64,000 bases of DNA from Anniella stebbinsi (GCA_029215795.1 JARDYH010000004.1:29888001-29952000); one strand, 5' to 3'; shown: positions 42,802 through 54,531, counted from the stretch's first letter. Translations and numbers: made by a program. The notes: generated from the letters alone by a model not told the origin.

Positions 42802-44297
42802 GGCCAGATCTACATCTTGTGTCAAATCGTTACTAATGTGGAATAAAAATCAGGAAATGACACTATGAAAGTGGTATTTGGAATAGGGGTGTGCACGGAC
42901 CCCCCGGATCGGATCGGGACCCGGATCGGGACCTCCAATTTTGTCCCGGACCGGTTCGGACAAAATCGGAGGCCCCCCGGACCGGATCGAGTCCGATCCC
43001 GATCCAAAAATCGGAAATTTTTGGATCGGCCGCCATTTTTTTCCCCATAGACTTGCATTGCAATGCAAGTCTATGAGGAAAAAATGGCGGCGGGTGGGTA
43101 AGGGGGGGCCTAACTCCCTCCCCCCCCCCCGGGGCCGTCCGCTGTGGACGGCCCCGGCAGGTAAACCCCCTCCCCCGCGCTCCCTACCCCCCCTGGGGCC
43201 GCCTGCTTCCATCCGCTGGCGCCCGCGGGCGCCAGCGGATAGAAGCGGACGGCTCCGGGGGGGGGTAAGCCCCCTTCCCCGCCACTTACCTTCTCGGCAC
43301 GTCCGGCGCCGGCGGCTACTACCAGCGGGCTCCGCGGCCTACTCTCGAGTAGCGCGCCGGGTGATGACATCACCCGGCGCGCCACCCTGGAGCAGGCCGC
43401 GGAGCCTGCTGGTAGTAGTAGGCGCCGGCGCCGGACGGGAGCCGCCGGGCCGGGCAGGTAAGGGCCCCCCTCCCCCCTCCCCCCTCCCCCCTCCGCGCGC
43501 CCCCTCCTCCCCTCCACGCACCCCCTCCTTACCTTTCCGGCCCGGCGGCTCCCGTCCGGCGCCGGCGCCTACTACTACCAGCAGGCTCCGCGGCCTGCTC
43601 TAGAGTAGCGCGCCGGGTGATGACATCACCCGGCGTGCCACCCTAGAGCAGGCCGCGGAGCCTGCTGGGAATAGTAGGCGCCGGCGCCGGACGGGAGCCG
43701 CCGGGCCGGAAAGGTAAGGGCCCCCCTCCCCCCTCCCCCCTCCGCGCGCCCCCTCCTCCCCTCCACGCACCCCCTCCTTACCTTCCCGGCCCGGTGGCTC
43801 CCGTCCGGCGCCGGCGCCTACTACTACCAGCAGGCTCCGCGGCCTGCTCTAGAGTAGCGCGCCGGGTGATGACATCACCCGGCGCGCCACCCTAGAGCAG
43901 GCCGCGGAGCCTGCTAGTAGTAGTAGGCGCCGGCGCCGGACGGGAGCCACCGGGCCGAGAAGGTAAGTGCCCCCCTCCTCCCCCCCCCGCTGTCCACTTT
44001 CATCGGCGGGCGCCCGCTGGCGCCCGCCAATGGAAGCGGCGGTGGGCGCCAGTGGGCGCCCGCCGATCCGCCGATCCGCCGAACCGGTTCGGAGCTTTTT
44101 CGGACCGGTTCGGATTGGATCGGCCGATCCAGCTGCGGGATCGGAAATCGGATAATTTATCCGATTTCCCACTGGACCGGACTCGGATCATGGATCGGGT
44201 CCGATCCAGTGCACATCCCTAATTTGGAATGTGGATTGTGCCCCAACAGTTATCAGTGCACTTCAATATTGCCATAAAGCAAAAGCGTAGATCTAAC
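42802..44297. repeat. AGATCTACACC-family MITE split by the GC-rich element (copy C)
   Basis: The left part (42802-42883) starts GGCCAGATCTACATC and the right part (44230-44297) ends AAAGCGTAGATCTAAC. Joined, they follow the order of copies A and B. The insertion gives the relative age: this MITE is older than 42884-44221. Confidence 0.65.
42884..44221. mobile_element. GC-rich hAT-like non-autonomous element (copy 2)
   Basis: The same family as 37149-38702: TAGGGGTGTGCAC termini, an 8-bp duplication ATTTGGAA (42876-42883 and 44222-44229), GATCGG-rich subterminal regions and the same 30-bp palindrome (43046-43075). It has three hairpin units (starting near 43293, 43539 and 43786), spaced about 246 bp apart. 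Different flanking duplications show two independent insertions rather than a segmental duplication. It sits inside an older MITE copy just downstream of EMILIN3. Confidence 0.88.
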
Positions 44298-44384
44298 CGT
44301 GCAGATGCACCAGATAATTTTTTTATTGAGCTCATCAATCATTTTTCCAAACTCAGCTCTTCCTCTGGAGAACTCTTGAACAAA

Positions 44385-44475
44385 CTGTTATTTATTTTTA
44401 ATATTTATTTTGAAGATTTATACCCCACGATGCTCTAAGTGGCTTACAAACAATAGGTTGTAATAAAATAGGGGC
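44385..44475 (-). mobile_element. Short LINE 3' tail, reverse orientation
   Basis: Plus-strand TTTATACCCCACGATGCTCT and AGTGGCTTACAAACAATAGG, preceded by a TATTTATTTTTAATATTTATT tract, are the same tail class as 25016-25345. Confidence 0.5.
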
Positions 44476-46139
44476 TGGCAGAAGGTAGTTTTTCAGATAT
44501 TTTGAACTTCAACTCCCAGAAGCCCCTGCCAGCATGGCCTATGTTCAGAAATGCTGGAAATTGAAGTCAAAAGCATCTGGAAATCTTCCTAGCTACCCCT
44601 GTAATAATACAACCTTTCTCCAAAACCATAACTCCTCAATCCTTAGTCCTGTGGCTGTTGGATGGGCCAGAGTAACTTCCCTTCAGGTCTGCAGTCCAAT
44701 GGTATCTGGCTGTTGCAGCAGAGTGTTCTTTCCAGGGGCTGGGTGGAAGCAAGCAATGTGCAGCTGCTCTTTTCTGATCAACAGATGGGCAAGCTTAATC
44801 TTCACCCCGCCCATTATGTTCTTCTTGTGAAGCTAAGGGTGCAACCACAAAATAGTCCTAGGTCTCCTAGCCAATGGTAGAGGCCTGACTGTTGCAAAAA
44901 TACGTAGCGGAGAATTTTGTTCAGTTCACATATTGATATGAACATACCAGGTTTGCATTTGCTGAATTGATATGCCAACCAGAACTCAGTATGATGCACT
45001 TCTCAAAAGTTTGTGGTGCGATGCTCCAGACAAATAAACAAACAAACATACAAAATGCATTCAAAAGTACAGAAAAGCATTATATAAGGAAAAATCTCTT
45101 GCAAAAAATTGTGCATATTAAACCAAACAATAATTGTACAAAAATACATACATGGGGGGGGGGGGGGGAGGAGGAGGTGCTCACCAAAGAATATACAGAT
45201 TTTGATGCAGAGTTGTTGCTTTTTAAAGCCACAAACTGAGGCAGGAATGGGATCAAGCAAACTAAACCTCAGAAAAATGGAAAATGGAAATGGAAAAGGG
45301 ACAGATTTGTCTGCCCCTAGTTGCAACATCCAGTGTGAAAAGAGTAGGAGTAAAATGGGTTGTTCAATAATGCTCTAAAGGAAGAACGCAGCTCAGAATG
45401 CATCAGGCTCGATAAATGTGTTCTCTTGTGCACTTGGAGATCTTTTTCCTTCCTTTATCCAGGGATAGGTGCCTTCATGCTCTTTTCTTTCTGGCTCCCT
45501 GCCCTGTGCCAGAATAAAGGGCGGTATACACATTATGTCCAACATATGAAGACTACCTTAATTGGCTAAATATGGTAAGTGTTGTCGCACAGCCTAGAGA
45601 AAATGCTCTGATTGCATCATGAACCATTGGCCGTGAATGCTTACCGTATATTAGACCTAAAGCCAATTGAATTGGCCTCCATTCAGCAACCATGATGTGC
45701 AAACCAGCTTTAAGAAGACTTAGCAGAAGCTGCCACCTTCTACCCTGGCCTGATTACTAGACCTCCTTCTTGGGTCTTAAGGAGCCAGTTTCACATATTT
45801 GCGTTCTCCACACAAGCAGAGAAAGCTAATTCTTGTTAATGTGTGTAGGTGTCCCAAATCCCAATGATCATATGCAGCAGGGTCATAAAACATCAAGTCC
45901 AGGCCTCAGACTAGGCCCTCCTGGAGTCCAATCCAGACCTCTGGGGTTCTCTAAAAGGCCACATCCCTTCCCCTGGTGCCACCCCCTTTCCCCCAACTCC
46001 CAATCATTGGTGGCTTCCCAGTTTTTGTGCAGTTTTCCCTCCCCGTTCTAAAAGGTCTTACCAGCCATAAGAGCTTTCCAGTAAAATAATCTGGCGTCTT
46101 TGATATGTTGGCCCTGCTGCTTTTGACTTTGGCCCTGCC

Positions 46140-46459
46140 TAGGCTGACCATATGAAAAGGAGGACAGGGCTCATGTAACTTTAACAGTTGTAGAGAAAAG
46201 GGAATTTCAGCCAGTGTCATTTGTTTGCAATTAGTTCCTGGTGAAATTCCCTCTTCATCACAACAGTTAAAGTTGCATGCACTATACTAGAGTGACCAGA
46301 TACAAAAGAAGACAGGACCCCTGCAACTTTAACTGTTGTGATGAAGAGAGAATTTCACCAGGAACTAACTGCATACAAATGACACTGGCTGAAATTCCTT
46401 TTTCTCTACAACTGTTAAAGTTACATGAGCCCTGTCCTCCTTTTCATATGGTCAGCCTA
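46140..46459. mobile_element. Foldback MITE, TAGGCTGACCAT family (copy 2) with 8-bp target duplication
   Basis: 320 bp, TAGGCTGACCATATG...CATATGGTCAGCCTA. The flanking octamer GCCCTGCC is perfect on both sides (46132-46139 and 46460-46467), indicating hAT-type mobilisation. It is inserted in another dispersed repeat whose halves lie at about 45990-46131 and 46468-46565. Confidence 0.82.
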
Positions 46460-46778
46460 GCCCTGCCCATTTTGCTTTTGGTTCCACCCACAGCTGGCAT
46501 GTGGCCCCCAAGAGCTTCTCTGAAATGGAATTTCATCCTTGGGCTGAAAGAGGTTCAACACCCCTAATATGGAGAGATGGAAGAGCAGATCAAGTTACTG
46601 GAAGCCAGATATTGCCTGGACATCAGGGCTCTCCCACACTAGAGGCATTCAAGACAGCCATCTGTCAGGTATGCTTTAACATGGATTCAGGCATTGAGCA
46701 GGGAGTTGGACTTGATGGCCTTTTAGGCCCCTTCCAACTCTACTGTTCTATGGTTCAATGAAGTAAACCAGCCCAGAG

Positions 46779-47690
46779 TAGGGATGTGCATTATATTGGA
46801 TCCGATATCCGATTCTGATTAAAATAGGAGAAAATCAGACATCCGATACCGATTCCGATTTGAAAATTTGGAAATCTGTTTTTTTTCGGATCCGATTTTT
46901 TGGTCTTTGATTTTAATAGGAAAAAATCGGAAAATCAAACGCCATTTTGAATGCTTTTTCTCATGGCCTATTTTTGTGTTACAAAAATGCCTATAACTTT
47001 TTTTATTTTTAAAGACAGAATGATGGAACATGGCCACATTACAGATGGGTTTGAGGCACTTCTCTGTGAGAAATTTCAGAAAGATAGCTCCAGGCATTTT
47101 GTGGCTATGAATTTTTTAGTAACAAACCAGGAATGCCTATAACTTTTTTATTTTTAAAGATCCACATATGACACTTTGCCACATTGCAGATGGTATATTA
47201 GGACTCCTGTGTGTGAAATTTCAGAACCATAGGTGCTTGCCTTGTGTGGCAATTAATTTTTGAAAAATGGGTAGAAGTGGGGTAAAGACAGTTATGGCTT
47301 CAACTTTTTTATTTTTAAAGTTCCAAACATAAAATTTGTCTACATTAAAGGTACCACTTTAGTTGATATGTGTGAGCAATTTCAGAAGCATAGCTTCAAG
47401 TATGTAGTGGCAAGGTATTTTGGGAAAAATGAGGAGAGAAACCCATTTAATTTTTTTTTATTTTTAAAGAAAAAGCATGAAACTTGCCCACATGAAAGAT
47501 GGGTTTGAGGTACTTATCTGTGAGAAATTTCAGAAAGATAGCTCCAGGCATTTTGTGGCTATGAATTTTTTTACTTTAAAAAGTTCCAAAAGTTGAGAAA
47601 CAGAGACTTTGACAGCTAACCGGGGGGGGGGGGGGGTGCTGTCAAACTCTTTGTTTTTCAACTTTTGGAACTTTTAAAGTAAAAAAGTAA
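46779..47690. mobile_element. Related AT-rich TAGGGATGTGCA element, right end missing
   Basis: The left end TAGGGATGTGCATTATATTGG is followed by repeated GGATCCGATATCCGATT-like words, then by tandem degenerate units containing CTATAACTTTTTTATTTTTAAAG. It finishes in a large hairpin whose arms (about 47566-47615 and 47638-47686) enclose a run of about 15 G. I found no matching right terminus, so the copy is broken or rearranged and the end given is approximate. Confidence 0.6.
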
Positions 47691-47893
47691 AGTGCCTGTG
47701 TTAAGAGATACAGAAATAAGACCTTCCCTTGAAAGAACTTACCTCTTTAACCAACTCATACCCAACTGATACATGATGGGGCCATTTACTTACTATGTGC
47801 AGCAACCGGTCTCCACATAGCATTAGCATGCCTGTAAGTCTGCATCTGAGTCTATGGGGCAGCAGACACCCACCCACTGGCCTACTTATGCTG

Positions 47894-48157
47894 CAGGGGA
47901 GGGGAACCTCATGCCCTCTGGGGATCCATAGATGGCCACACCCCCTTCCTCCACTCCTCACTCACTCCTATAAGGTTGAAATGCCTCTTCTAAGGCTTAA
48001 TTACTAGCAGTAAGAGCTTTAAAATAAAATATGCTAGGAAGGTTGTATTTTTGGCCCCAACCATATTACCTTGGGCCTGCCAACTATTGAAGGCCCGTGA
48101 AAAACCTTTCCCAAAATTGAATTCTACCCTTTGACTGAAAGAGGCTCCCTACCCCTG
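47894..48157. mobile_element. Short hAT-like MITE (CAGGGGAGGGGAACC termini)
   Basis: It begins CAGGGGAGGGGAACCTC and ends GAGGCTCCCTACCCCTG, an imperfect inverted pair. The flanking octamers match only partly. It has no coding capacity. Confidence 0.55.
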
Positions 48158-49033
48158 TTATAGGGATATTGTCAAGCACAAATAGGAATTACATTTAGAT
48201 GCTGCAGGTTGTGCCATGGCTGCTTGCACAGGTGTTTCACAATGACCCATATTATACATAAGCCATCCATTTAAAATGGAGGATAAAGATCACCTAGACT
48301 CCAGAAACTCGTTAATTAGAATTATGTAAAAGCAATTGGAAAGCCAATTCTTGTAGATCAGGGCACAGGGACTTGATGGAGGATTGGGGGGGGGGAGGTA
48401 TATGCTCATCTCTCTTCAATGGTGCTAAAGTTTGCATTTATTTCTTAACCAAGAACTTGAAGATTTTGACAATATTTTTAAGAGCTCTCTGCTCTCAGAT
48501 AGCCAAGTTGAAAAGCTAAATCACTTCATTCTTTTCAAGAATTGGGGCATTGTGTCAGTTTTGAAAAGAGAAGCCAAGTTCATTTGCTGGTCCTGATGGA
48601 CTTTTGCCAATGCTGGCAACCGATCCTGTTAAATCCAGTTTGTTTTTTTTAAAAGAGATTGTACATTTGTTCCGATAGTTGAAATTGAAAGACTATTTGT
48701 ATTGGGGTGGGGGGAGCGTGTGAGAGAAGACTATCATCAAACTTTCCAGGATTGCCTTACTGTATCTTCTTCTAAACATTAAACAAAAAACTCTACAGAA
48801 CACAAGTCTTAAGTTACTGAGAAAGTGGGGAAAAAAGACTGATATGACAAGAGTTTATTTTCCAGATTTGGGGGAAGAGTTGGCGAGGAGGGCTGCATGT
48901 TGATGTACAGGGACAGGCTTGTATGTGCATAATGTGGCTCTTAAAGATGGACCTGGAACTCCCCTGATCCAAATCCCACCAACAGCAAGGCTTAAGTACA
49001 CCACACTCACCCACAGCAGCAAACTTTGGTGTT

Positions 49034-49328
49034 TATCACATGTGCGGTTTTAAGCACACCGACCTCGACTTTGATCCACTTCTTCAGCACTGGGCTAGCA
49101 TGACATCATCCCCCTCATGCTGTTCTCTCGCCCTGAGGTCACAGTTTTTAGTTTCTGTTTCGATTTATCCCTAAACGGGCAAAGTCCGAAACAGGCGAAG
49201 TTCAACAGGCCAAGCTGAGGTATCGCAGCTATACCGACCACATGTGATTCAAAACGCTAGACTCACACAGGAAACGGAGGGGGAGCCCGCAGAAACAAAC
49301 CAGGGGGAAAATAGTAGGTGTGATAAAG
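49034..49328. mobile_element. MITE with TTATCACA termini
   Basis: It runs from TTATCACATGTGCGGTTTTA to GTAGGTGTGATAA. The reverse complement aligns with 12258-12549 along most of its length. The CG-containing words are unusually well kept for an old repeat. Confidence 0.65.
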
Positions 49329-50034
49329 CCCGTAGAAGGAGATTATGTTGAGGGTAGAGCATGTGCTGAGAGACAGCCAGCTGCCTGTAGGAAAATTACA
49401 TTTGGGGAGGAGGGAGACATGCAAAAGGGGCTAGTTAGTCCCCTGCTGTGCCTGCCTGCCTGCTACATAGCTGTGAAAAGGTACAGATCAGATCAATGCA
49501 GGCCCTACCATTACATGGAGTCATGTGCCTGCATCAGGCGGTAGAGTGGGAAAGAATGGCAAATTGCACCGCTTTCCCTGTGGACCCACCACTTGTTCCT
49601 AATATGGGCAGCTGAGGCTTCGGCTGCTGCCTGCCCAGCCTACCCACCTTTCCAGCCACTCCTTCACTTGCTCGGGTGGCCTCTTGCTCTTGCTCCTGTG
49701 TGCCCCGTCACTCCTGCCTTGTGCCCTAGCTGCTCAGGAGGCCTCTATGAGCTATCAGGAGAGGCTGTCCCTCTCACTAGAATAGGGACACAAGGCGGGA
49801 GCAGCAGCCATGCCGGCAGGAGTGCAGGTGGCAGCAGCCGGGGGCATGGGCAGCGGTGGCAGCCTGTGCAGCAGCATGCACAGCGGCAACAAGAACAACG
49901 AGGAGGTGTGGGGACAGCACCGCCACCTCACCACGACACTGCCAACTCCAGGTTTCTGAAGGCCCTTTGGCACAATGCCCTCAATAGACCCCCCTCCCCA
50001 GTGATTCTGTCTTCTAACCATCATCCTCTCTAGC

Positions 50035-50300
50035 TGCTGTTGCTCCTCATCCTCTTCCTCCTCATCCTCTTCCTCATCAATGCTACCGCTTCTTCTTTGG
50101 CAAGGGGAGAGCCAGGGAGCAAGCAGGCAGTAAGCAGGCAGTGGCATCTACTGCTCCTCCTTCTGGCCACCACCCATTATCTGGGCTAGAGTGAGAGGCA
50201 GCCAGGTGAGCAAGCCAGTTGCAATGGTGACAAGGAGGAGCAACTCCAGGGGGAGGGGGTCTTGTCAGTGGAAGCCTTCTGAGGCATGGACCCCATGCCT
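50035..50300. repeat. Unnamed dispersed repeat, related to 57365-57640
   Basis: Both stretches have a CTCATCCTCTT block, AGTGAGCAAGCAGG-like words, ATCTACTGSTCCTYCTTCT and GAGCAACTCCAGGGGG in the same order. They are diverged copies of one repeat. Confidence 0.5.
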
Positions 50301-50328
50301 ACCCTTGATGTGGGCTCCAGGCACAGAT

Positions 50329-50556
50329 TGGCTGAATTCGGCCAACACGATAGTCAATGGCGGGGTAATCATCAACTTTACAGTTGTTCATCTAGGGGGT
50401 ACTCCCCACACAACATGGTAATAAATAATCAACTGTGGGGTGGATTAGGATCAGCACTGAGTTGACTATGGCAGCATTCGGATGACATGATAGTCAATAC
50501 AACTGATGATTGTTTCCCCCTTCCAGTTGCTTATTGTGTTGTCCGAATTCAGCCAT
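50329..50556. mobile_element. Palindromic MITE with TGGCTGAATTCGG termini
   Basis: TGGCTGAATTCGGCCAACAC at the left pairs with GTGTTGTCCGAATTCAGCCA at the right. The middle is also partly self-complementary. Confidence 0.65.
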
Positions 50557-51629
50557 TGAGTCATAATGAAAAGGTAGAAAGCCTAGACTGCAACTTTTCC
50601 CAACAGAGGTAAACACAGGGGGAGATTTGGTGGAAACATGACAAAAGGAGCCTCTCCCTTCCATCAGCCTTCTGCTTCAAATTGTAGCTTGATTTATTTT
50701 TATTCCATCATTGTGTTTACAGTCCACCCTTCCTTACAAAGCCGTGGTTGCACTGCATTTTTTTAAGGTTCCAAAATAGAAGCATGTTGTTCTGTCCGTA
50801 GGGAAATGGCAAGACCAGCCAGTGTCCTGGATTTCCTCCAAATATGCTAGGATTCTGCAATACAGGGCCAGGAGTGCTTCTTTAATTGTGGGTGGGTAGT
50901 GGCTACTAATTTGAATTAAGCATCTGGGGTTTAAAGTCAGCAAGAGGTGGAAGCCAGCACATCCTTTTCACATGATACCGACAGTGAATTAAGACTTCTA
51001 CTGTAGGGAATAGGGAGGCTATTGATGGGCTGTATCACCTCCCACCTCTGCAGATAAGCTTTTTGAACTCTTGACGTCTCAGCCCGGAGAAATAGGGAGC
51101 AAAACAATCGATGCAGTGTTCAAAACCTGCCCTGGTTCTGGGATGCTTTTTTCCCCCAGGCCAGTGGCTCCTGCTTTTTGCTGGCAAGACCAACTGAGCC
51201 TGGAGGAGACAAGGCCTTAAAATGGAGTCTCAGGGAAAGATGTGCAGAAAAGCTACCCAAGCAGTATACAAATGAGGAATCTCTCCAGAGCCTTCCCCCA
51301 AGCAATTTCTTCAACAGGCAACTTGGAGCAAAAACACAGCGCAGGTGGCAGATCTGGAAGAAGAATCTGACATCACCACAAATGCCGAAGCTTAAGTATT
51401 AGCATTGTCTTTGCGGCCACAGAGGCATAATTCACTGTAAGGCATGTAGGAATCTCCCCTTGAGAGCTAACAGGTTCTTTGGCTAATCCAGAAATCTCAC
51501 CTCCCATCTTCAGCCGCAGAACAGAAGAAAAAAGGCCATATATAGCTCATTTTCATTGGGAGTGGGGGTCATATTCTACCAATGGAATATATGAGGAAAT
51601 GCATGCACAGCAGTTCGCAGCTGGAACAT

Positions 51630-51815
51630 AGGAAGCTGCCTTATACAGTGTCAGACCTTTGATCCATCTAGTTCAGTATTGTCGATGCTGACCGACAGCA
51701 GCTGTCCAGGTTTTTAAGCAGGATCCTTTCCTAGGTCTTTCTGGGCATGCTGGGGGTTGAACCCGGGACTTTCTGCATGCAAAACATGTGCTCTACCACT
51801 GAGTGACAGCCAGCC
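51630..51815 (-). mobile_element. tRNA-derived SINE, reverse orientation
   Basis: A near-complete copy: plus-strand GGAAGCTGCCTTATACAGTG at the tail end, and GGGTTGAACCCGGGACTTTC with ACATGTGCTCTACCACTGAG at the tRNA-like head. The B box is well kept. Confidence 0.75.
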
Positions 51816-52089
51816 TGGAATACAGTTCCTAGCACAATAACTCTTATTCTTTATCCACCTGACTAGCTTTGCAGATCACAAACAAGGCCTTTGTAGATTT
51901 CGGCATGTGCCTCAATCTCATGATCACATGGATAAAAAGGAGGCTTTTCTCATGCTCATTATCCCAGCCATTCTTAAATGTCTGGATCCTAATGCTACAG
52001 TTTTCTTTCTTACCTTCATGCCGACTTGAACGCCGCTATTGATTCAGTGTCTGTTGAGGAGTCCAGTGCATCGTCTTATCCTGTTTTAT

Positions 52090-53765
52090 AGGATCAGTTT
52101 CAGATTTTGGAGCCTGGAGATGTGGATAAGACACTTGCATCTGTTCTACCTACCACATGCTCTCTCGACCCATGCCCATCATGGCTCATTTGAGCTAGTC
52201 TTGGGGGACTGACCGGATGGATCAGGGGAGTAGTGAATGCATCTCTGTGGGATGGTGTGGTCCCCACTGCTTTGAAGGAGGCAGTGGTTCGACCACTCCT
52301 GAAAAAACCTCCTTTGACCCAGAGATTTAGAACAACTATAGTCCAGTTGCCAATACCCCATTTTTGAGTAAGGGTCTTGAGACAGTGGTGGCGTCTCAGC
52401 TGCAGGCGCTCTTAGATGAAACTGATTATCTGGATCCATTCCAGTCTGGATTCAGGCTTGGTTTTTGGACAGAATCAGCCTTGGTTGTCCTGATGGATGG
52501 CCTTCTCTGGGAGAGGAACAGGGGGAGTGCGACCCTGTTACTTCTTCTCTATCTCTCGGCGGCTTTTGATACCGTTGCCCATGGGATTCTCCTGGACTGC
52601 CTCTGTGAGTTGGGGGTTGGAGGCACTATTCTACAGTGGTTCAGTTCAAACCTGCGGGGTTGGTTACAGAGAATAGCATTAGGGGACTGTACTTCTGCCC
52701 CATGAACTGCCCCATGAACACCATCCTTTCCCCAATGCTATTTAATATCTATATGAAGCCATTGGGAGTGGTCATCAGGAGATTTGGGGCAAGGTGTCAC
52801 TAGTATGCTGATAACACCCAGCTCTATTTTTCTGTAACATCTGAATCAGGAGAGGCCATGAATGTTCTGAACCAGTGTCTGGATACAATTATTGTTTGGA
52901 TGAGGGCCAATAAACTGAAACTGAATCCCGATAAGACAGAGGCCTTGTGGGCTGGTGGTTCCCAAGACTGGGAATTGGGGTGTTTGCCTGTTCTGGATGG
53001 GGTTGCACTCCCTCTGAAGGAGCAGGTCCGTAGTTTGGGGGTGCTCCTGGAGCCATCTTTGTCACTGGAGGCTCAGGTGACCTCGGTGGCCCGGAGTGCC
53101 CATTATCAACTTTGGTTGGTACACCAACTATACCTGTTCCTGGATAGGAATAGCCTAGCCACAGTCATTCATGCACTGGCAACCTCATGATTAGCCTACC
53201 ATAATGTGCTACCCATGTGTGTAGTTCAGAAGCTACAGCCAATGCAGAACAGAGCAGCTAGGGTGCTCACGGGGACACCTACCTCTGCTCATATACAACC
53301 AGTGTTAAAAGAACTGCACTGGCTGCCTGTTAGCTACTGAGCCACATACAAGGTTATGCTGTTTTCCTACAAAGCCCTAAACAACTTGGGATCAGCATAC
53401 CTAGCAGACCACCTTCCGCCTTCCCTTATATGTACCCGGATGACAGCTATGATCTTCAGAGGAGGTCCTGCTGGCCATTTCGAAATGAACAGAATGTCAC
53501 CATGAAATACCTTGGTGGTGGACCTTCTCTGGAAAACTCTCCCTTGTGTGGTTCAGGAGGTGGAAAATGTAACATATTTCAAACACCTCCTGAAAACATG
53601 CTTTTTACACAGGCTTTCCCTAGATTTTAACTTAGTTGGTTTTATATTTTTAAACTTAATATTTTTAATTTATCTGACATTGTAGTATTTTATGGTTTTA
53701 ACTGTGCACTTCCCAGAGAGCTTTGGCTAATGGGCAGTATAAAAATGTAAACATCATCATCATCT
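52090..53765 (+). pseudogene. Degenerate L2-like LINE (reverse transcriptase remnant)
   Basis: Disrupted frames encode reverse transcriptase blocks in order: PLLKKPPL, SKGLETVVASQLQ, DPFQSGFRLG, LLLLYLSAAFDTV, NKLKLNPDKTEALW and LGVLLEPSLSLEAQV, then a C-terminal part near 53220-53640. Several stops and frame shifts separate them. The catalytic YADD motif reads YADN at 52804-52815, so the enzyme is inactive as well as broken. The 3' end (53640-53765) has the CCCAGAGAGCTTTGGCTAAT tail shared with the element at 61780-62200. Confidence 0.82.
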
Positions 53766-54469
53766 AAAGCAAGCACAGGGCCCCCAATCTGCATCGGGGG
53801 GGGGGGGTTAAACCTTTGCCGCCTACTGTGGTCCCAATCTCGACTGCCCTCCCACACCTGTAATTTTCATTGCCAAAAAGTGATCCATGTGGTCTTCCCA
53901 AATTCCCTTCCCACTCCATTGGTTTCTCCCCAAAGTCACCCCAGCCCCTCCCCCAATTTCCCCACTGCCATTCTCAAAGCTTGCAATGGTGTCTGCCCAT
54001 GCTTTCTTTCCTTTTGTGGGTGGCCAGGACCACTTCAAAGTGAAGCAGTGGCCTCCAGTCACCCACCCTCTGTACTTCCTAAGAATGTGTCTGGATCCAC
54101 ATGGGGCTAGAGGCATTCAGGAGAATAAAGACAGTGGGCAGCTGGGAGCCATATAGCTGTGCAGCAGCTAGCATGTCATGCCACATTTACTCAACTGGAA
54201 AGGCTTTGGCCTGCAGTGGGATGGGTGACTGCATGTGGATGTTGTCCGCTATGGGTTATTCCACTTTGAAGTACTCCTGACAATCCAAATGGCTTTAAAA
54301 ACAAAACAAAACAGAAAATATCACAAGTTATCAGCAGGAGCAGTGGGAGGCATTTAAGTAGAGGAGTCAGGGATTAAATTTGGAACTTCTGCGTGCTTCT
54401 GTTCTACAAACAAACAATGGTCCCTCCCTCTTAGCTGACTGAAAACACAGATCTGATTGTAACCACAAG

Positions 54470-54471
<2 letters not shown>

Positions 54472-54502
<31 letters not shown>
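54472..54502. repeat. (AC)n microsatellite at the LPIN3 3' end
   Basis: About fifteen AC units, read as TG on the LPIN3 strand directly downstream of AATAAA. Confidence 0.95.
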
Positions 54503-54509
<7 letters not shown>

Positions 54510-54531
54510 AGATATTCAAAAATATTTTATT
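54472..54531 (-). terminator. Candidate LPIN3 poly(A) site: AATAAA followed by TG-repeat
   Basis: On the - strand AATAAA (54531-54526) is followed about 24 nt later by roughly 15 TG dinucleotides. A GU-rich tract at this distance is what a downstream cleavage/polyadenylation element looks like, here supplied by a microsatellite. Confidence 0.5.

Larger units (their letters stand above)
44298..54471. other. Intergenic region between the convergent EMILIN3 and LPIN3 genes
   Basis: No gene is supported. It is a patchwork of LINE tails, MITEs, a tRNA SINE and a degenerate L2 LINE. 48170-49020, 50600-51620 and 53770-54470 show no named feature. Confidence 0.55.

Noticed and set aside
42941..43603. 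220-residue open frame in the GC-rich element
   Set aside because: Proline/arginine-rich translation of a hairpin repeat. GC-rich repeats lack stops by composition, and all frames look alike.
49593..50033. 146-residue alanine/proline/serine-rich open frame
   Set aside because: It partly overlaps a dispersed repeat and is low in complexity; it has no start context, splice partners or domain.
51740..51810. tRNA gene-like sequence with A/B boxes
   Set aside because: It is the head of a tRNA-derived SINE with a non-tRNA body. It does not fold as a full cloverleaf, and similar heads occur at 4940, 21720 and 61530.
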